From assembly GCF_004135345.1 (NCBI RefSeq), contig NZ_CP035495.1:3720001-3784000 (forward strand): 64,000 nucleotides of DNA, written 5' to 3'. The translations under genes were made by a program, and so were the position numbers. Under the pieces are notes generated by a model. That model worked only from the letters and a program-made list of their open reading frames with translations, had not been told where the DNA came from and did no database searches. Positions 61,242 to 64,000 of this stretch are shown here, one piece after another. The stretch comes from Xylanimonas allomyrinae (GTDB lineage: Bacteria; Actinomycetota; Actinomycetes; Actinomycetales; Cellulomonadaceae). Position 1 is the stretch's first letter, and each line of letters opens with the position of its first letter.

Positions 61242-61417
61242 GAACGCTCCAGGGTCGGCTCGCCGCAAGGCTAGGGGCGGCGGGTGAGCGCGCCGCAGGG
61301 CCCGGACGGTCCGCGCGCGCACAGACAACTGCTCGGCACCGGCGGACAACCGCGGCGAGCGCCCCCGGCCTCACGGTGGGGGTCACACGTCCGAGCGCCC
61401 TACCGAAGGAGCCCCCC

Positions 61418-62926
61418 ATGACCTCCGCCCCGCAGGGCGGCGCACTCAAGCCGAACCAGCTTGGTGTGCCCGCCATCGTCTTCCTCGTCCTGGCGGCCGT
61501 CGCGCCGCTCACCGGCGCCATCGTGGTGCTGCCCCTGGCCATCGGGTTCGGCAACGGCGGCGGCATCCCGGCCGCGGTCATCATCGTCGCGGTCGCGCTG
61601 CTGCTGTTCGCCGTCGGGTACGCGCAGATCTCCAAGGAGCTCGTCAGCGCCGGCGGGTTCTACGCCATCGCCGTCAAGGGCCTGGGCCGGGCCGCCGGGG
61701 TGATCACCGGGCTCGTGGCGACGCTCGGGTACAACTTCTTCGTCGCCGGGGCGCTCGGCACCATCGGCTTCTTCACGGGGTCGGTGGTGATGCCGGCGCT
61801 GTTCGGCGGGTTCGAGGTCCACTGGTTCCTCGCCGGGTCGGTGCTGTTCGTCGTCGCGTTCCTGCTCGCCCGTGCGGGCATCCACGTCAGCGCGCTGATC
61901 CTGGGCATCGCCCTGGTGCTGGAGACGCTCATCCTGTTCGCGTTCGTCGTCGTGGTGGCCGTGCGCGGCGAGTTCAGCACGGCCGCGTTCACGCAGGCCT
62001 TCAGCCCCACGATCCTCGTGGGCGGCTCGATCTGGATCGCCTTCCTGCTGGTCGCGACGGCGTTCATCGGGTTCGAGGCGACGGCCCTGTTCGGTGAGGA
62101 GGCGCGCGAGCCGCGCCGCACCATCCCGCGAGCGACGTACGCGGGCATCATCACGATCGGCCTCCTGCACAGCGTCGTGGGCTGGGCGATCGTCAGCGCC
62201 GTCGGCGTCGGCGAGTCACAGCAGGCGGCGCTCGACAGCCTCGCCGACGGCGACCTCACGCTCGACCTGCTCGACTCCTACCTGGGCCCCGTCGTGGGGG
62301 CCATCGCCCTCGTGCTGCTCGTGGTGAGCCTGTTCGCGGCACAGCTCGCGTTCCACAGCTCGGCCGCGCGGTACCTGTTCGCGCTGGGGCGCGCGCGCAT
62401 CCTGCCGGGCTGGCTCGCCACGACCAACCGCAACGGCGTCCCGGAGCGGGGCCAGGTGGTCAACCTGGTGTTCGCGCTCGCGGTCGCGGGCGTGTTCGCG
62501 CTGGTCGTCGAGAAGGACGCGGACGGCAACCCGCTGCCGCCCGTGCTGACGCTCGTGCCCGTCGGCATCGGGTTCGGCACGCTCGCCGTCATGATCGTGC
62601 AGACGATCGCGGCGCTCGCCGTCGTCGCCTACTTCCGCAAGGCCGCCGACCCGCGGTTGTGGAGCACCCTGGTCGCCCCCGGCCTGGGCTTCCTCGCCCT
62701 GCTCGGGTTCAGCATCGGCGCGATCGTCAACTTCACGCTCGTGGCCGGGTCGGAGGCGCTGTACGTGCGGGTGCTGCCGTGGCTGCTGGTCGTGACCGTC
62801 GTCGGCGGCCTCGTCTTCGCCGGCCGCCTGCGCACCCGCAGACCCGAGGTGTACCGCGACCTCGACGAGGACCTGGAGCGTTTCGACGCCGCAGACCCCG
62901 TGCTGACCGGGGCCGGTGCGCGGTAG
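61418..62926 (+). CDS. APC-family amino acid/polyamine permease
   Basis: 502 aa, about 12 hydrophobic segments. Begins at ATG 61418 with GAAGGAG upstream; the in-frame start at 61376 lacks one. Conserved APC block APLTGAIVVLPLAIGFGNGGG and YAQISKELVSAGGFYAIAVKGLGR near the N-terminus, and GFEATALFGEEAREPRRTIPRAT in the middle. Divergent from the kinase/phospho-lyase genes, so it may import their substrate (ethanolamine, hydroxylysine or similar). Confidence 0.9.
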   Translation: MTSAPQGGALKPNQLGVPAIVFLVLAAVAPLTGAIVVLPLAIGFGNGGGIPAAVIIVAVALLLFAVGYAQISKELVSAGGFYAIAVKGLGRAAGVITGLVATLGYNFFVAGALGTIGFFTGSVVMPALFGGFEVHWFLAGSVLFVVAFLLARAGIHVSALILGIALVLETLILFAFVVVVAVRGEFSTAAFTQAFSPTILVGGSIWIAFLLVATAFIGFEATALFGEEAREPRRTIPRATYAGIITIGLLHSVVGWAIVSAVGVGESQQAALDSLADGDLTLDLLDSYLGPVVGAIALVLLVVSLFAAQLAFHSSAARYLFALGRARILPGWLATTNRNGVPERGQVVNLVFALAVAGVFALVVEKDADGNPLPPVLTLVPVGIGFGTLAVMIVQTIAALAVVAYFRKAADPRLWSTLVAPGLGFLALLGFSIGAIVNFTLVAGSEALYVRVLPWLLVVTVVGGLVFAGRLRTRRPEVYRDLDEDLERFDAADPVLTGAGAR

Positions 62927-62941
62927 CGGCACCGGCCCCGG
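62907..62941. terminator. Terminator overlapping the permease stop
   Basis: CCGGGGCCGGTGC (62907-62919) pairs perfectly with GCACCGGCCCCGG (62929-62941); the TAG stop is in the 9-nt loop. Confidence 0.8.
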
Positions 62942-62962
62942 GCGGAGGCTACGCTCGCCCGC

Positions 62963-63144
62963 ATGCGATTCACGGTGCGCGTGACCTCGGTGGGCGACGG
63001 CTGGCGCGCCGACGTCGAAGGGCTCGACGACGCGAGCGTCCAGGTGCCCGAGTGGGCGCAGCTCGACGCGGCGGTCCGTGCCCTGGTGGGGACCTCACGG
63101 GGGCGTGGATCGAGGACGTCGAGCTCGACTGGACCGACGGCTGA
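62963..63144 (+). CDS. Small HicB-like protein, frame broken near 63090
   Basis: 60 aa when repaired. FTVRVTSVGDGWRADVEGLDDASVQVPEW ... LDAAVRALVG, then after one added base at the G4 run 63088-63091, DLTGAWIEDVELDWTDG to a stop at 63142-63144. This is the single small alpha/beta unit of HicB/DUF1902-type proteins. No HicA toxin gene is adjacent in the window. ATG 62963. Confidence 0.65.
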
Positions 63145-63190
63145 CGCCCGGACGTCGCGAGCCGCCGCGCCGATGGGGAAGGATGTTGCC

Positions 63191-64000
63191 GTGGATCCCC
63201 GTGAAGCTCGAGCCGGTCGCCGCACGGTGGTTCCCACCGCCGCCATGGCCCTCGCCGTGGCGCTCGTCGCCGGTCTCGCGGCATGTTCGCCCGAGCCGGT
63301 CGCCGTGCCTCCCGCGGCGCACACGGTCGAGGTGCGTGACCTGCACGAGCACACCCCGCTGCTGACGTCGCCCGATCCGGCCGCGCTGGCGGTCGCCGCG
63401 AGCAAGCTCGTGTTCGAGACGTCACCCGTCGTGGTGGTCGCCGGCCTCGGGGACGACGACGCCGCGGCGGCGCTGAGCGCCGTCACGACGGCGCTGCGCG
63501 CTCCCGCGCTGCTCGCCGACGGCTCCGACGACCGGGGGCTGCGCAGCGAGGCCGCACGGCTCGGGGCGCGTGCCGCCGTCATCGTCGAGGAGGACCCGGC
63601 CGAGGTCGCCGCCGAGACGGGGGCGGCCGTCGAGCCGTCGGCGACGGAGGCCGCGGTGCGTGCTGCGGGCCTGCGGGTGGTGCGCCTCGACCCCGACGCC
63701 GTCGTGCCTGGCGGGGCGGCCGACGGCGCCGGCGCGGCACCCGGGACCGAGGGCCCCGCGCTCGACCGGCGCCGGCTCGAGGACCTGCGCGCCGACCTTG
63801 GCAGCACGCTGGCCGACGCGGAGCCCGCCCTGCTGACCGAGGTTCTCGCGCTGGTCGATCCCGCGCCGGGCCAGGAGGCGGCGCTCGCCACGCTGCGCGC
63901 GGCGGGTGCGGTGACGCGCGACGTTCCCGGCGGTGACCCGGGAGCGTCGGGGGAGACGGTCCGCCTGCTCAGCGACGCGCAGGCGCTGACGGTCGTGGGC
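63191..64000 (+). CDS. Lipoprotein of unknown function, partial (runs off the window)
   Basis: At least 270 aa. Signal peptide with lipobox GLAACSPE (Cys near 35). The rest is Ala/Val/Asp-rich with repeated V-V-V-A-G, A-A-V-I-V and alternating helix patterns (SKLVFETSPVVVVAGLGDDDAAAAL, LGARAAVIVEEDPAEVAAET), reminiscent of cell-wall-binding or ComEC-type alpha/beta repeats, but not recognised. GTG 63191 with GGAAGGA upstream preferred; ATG 63173 is possible. Open to base 64000. Confidence 0.7.
   Translation, partial: MDPREARAGRRTVVPTAAMALAVALVAGLAACSPEPVAVPPAAHTVEVRDLHEHTPLLTSPDPAALAVAASKLVFETSPVVVVAGLGDDDAAAALSAVTTALRAPALLADGSDDRGLRSEAARLGARAAVIVEEDPAEVAAETGAAVEPSATEAAVRAAGLRVVRLDPDAVVPGGAADGAGAAPGTEGPALDRRRLEDLRADLGSTLADAEPALLTEVLALVDPAPGQEAALATLRAAGAVTRDVPGGDPGASGETVRLLSDAQALTVVG

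Noticed and set aside
1-64000. tRNA, rRNA or CRISPR arrays
   Set aside because: No cloverleaf with GTTCGANNC-type arm, rRNA signature or regularly spaced 25-40-bp repeats was seen; a tRNAscan or CRISPR search would settle it.

Overview
The window is very GC-rich, uses GTG and TTG starts freely, and contains paa, kdu and SipW-type loci arranged as in Actinomycetota. The mix of secreted hydrolases, sugar ABC systems, glucuronyl hydrolase and fucosidase suggests a saprophytic Micrococcales actinobacterium (Cellulomonadaceae or Promicromonosporaceae-like). That placement is inferred from gene content, not from a marker gene.

Layout. 1-3019 (minus): a secreted M14 zinc carboxypeptidase, partial at the window edge, and a stand-alone winged-helix regulator. 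3242-5835: metNIQ methionine importer with a terminator. 5950-6240: an IS5-like transposase remnant. 6242-8620 (minus): three unknown proteins, two of them paralogous membrane-anchored helical proteins. 9026-19760: a polysaccharide-utilisation locus with GH88 unsaturated glucuronyl hydrolase, KduD, KduI, a DeoR/LacI hybrid regulator, a sugar ABC importer (lipoprotein plus two permeases), a GH29 alpha-L-fucosidase and a DUF2264 protein. 20027-27229: a surface-protein locus with a giant CSLREA-type secreted protein, three proteins carrying SipW/TasA-like signal peptides ending in A-L/A-W-S, a SipW-like signal peptidase and an LPxTG protein. 27242-28336: an AraC regulator. 28714-41439: a complete phenylacetate degradation island (thiolase, paaF, paaH, paaI, paaZ, a TetR regulator, paaK, a second paaI, paaABCDE, paaG) with candidate PaaR operators at both divergent promoters.

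41474-46938 is the most interesting part. A BTAD/SARP regulator is divergent from two small homologous peptides (68 and 72 aa) that share an ELLPERETL leader-like motif. They are followed by a PqqD-like/M50 protease/MinD-like ATPase fusion and a secreted CxxC protein that repeats a 23-residue module also found in both peptides. The peptide promoter has an 11-bp-phased array of TCACG heptamers ending exactly 8 bp before a -10 box, as expected for SARP control. I propose this is an uncharacterised peptide maturation/export or surface-assembly system.

47054-50340 (minus): a second sugar ABC importer. 50676-53077: a partner-switching regulatory operon (GAF-SpoIIE phosphatase, STAS, HATPase). 53055-53341: a small gene under a LexA-type box. 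53370-53710: an IS481-like remnant. 53787-56961: PadR regulator plus an ABC/FtsX exporter. 57066-62926: metG, a class-III aminotransferase-fold enzyme and an APH-type kinase, with a divergent amino-acid permease, together resembling an amino-alcohol or hydroxylysine catabolic module. The right end has a HicB-like small gene and a partial lipoprotein.

Six single-base frame breaks occur in otherwise intact genes (about 769, 21250, 21668, 47205, 57178 and 63090). Each is explained by loss of one base from a G or C run, so residual homopolymer errors in the assembly are more likely than real pseudogenes.
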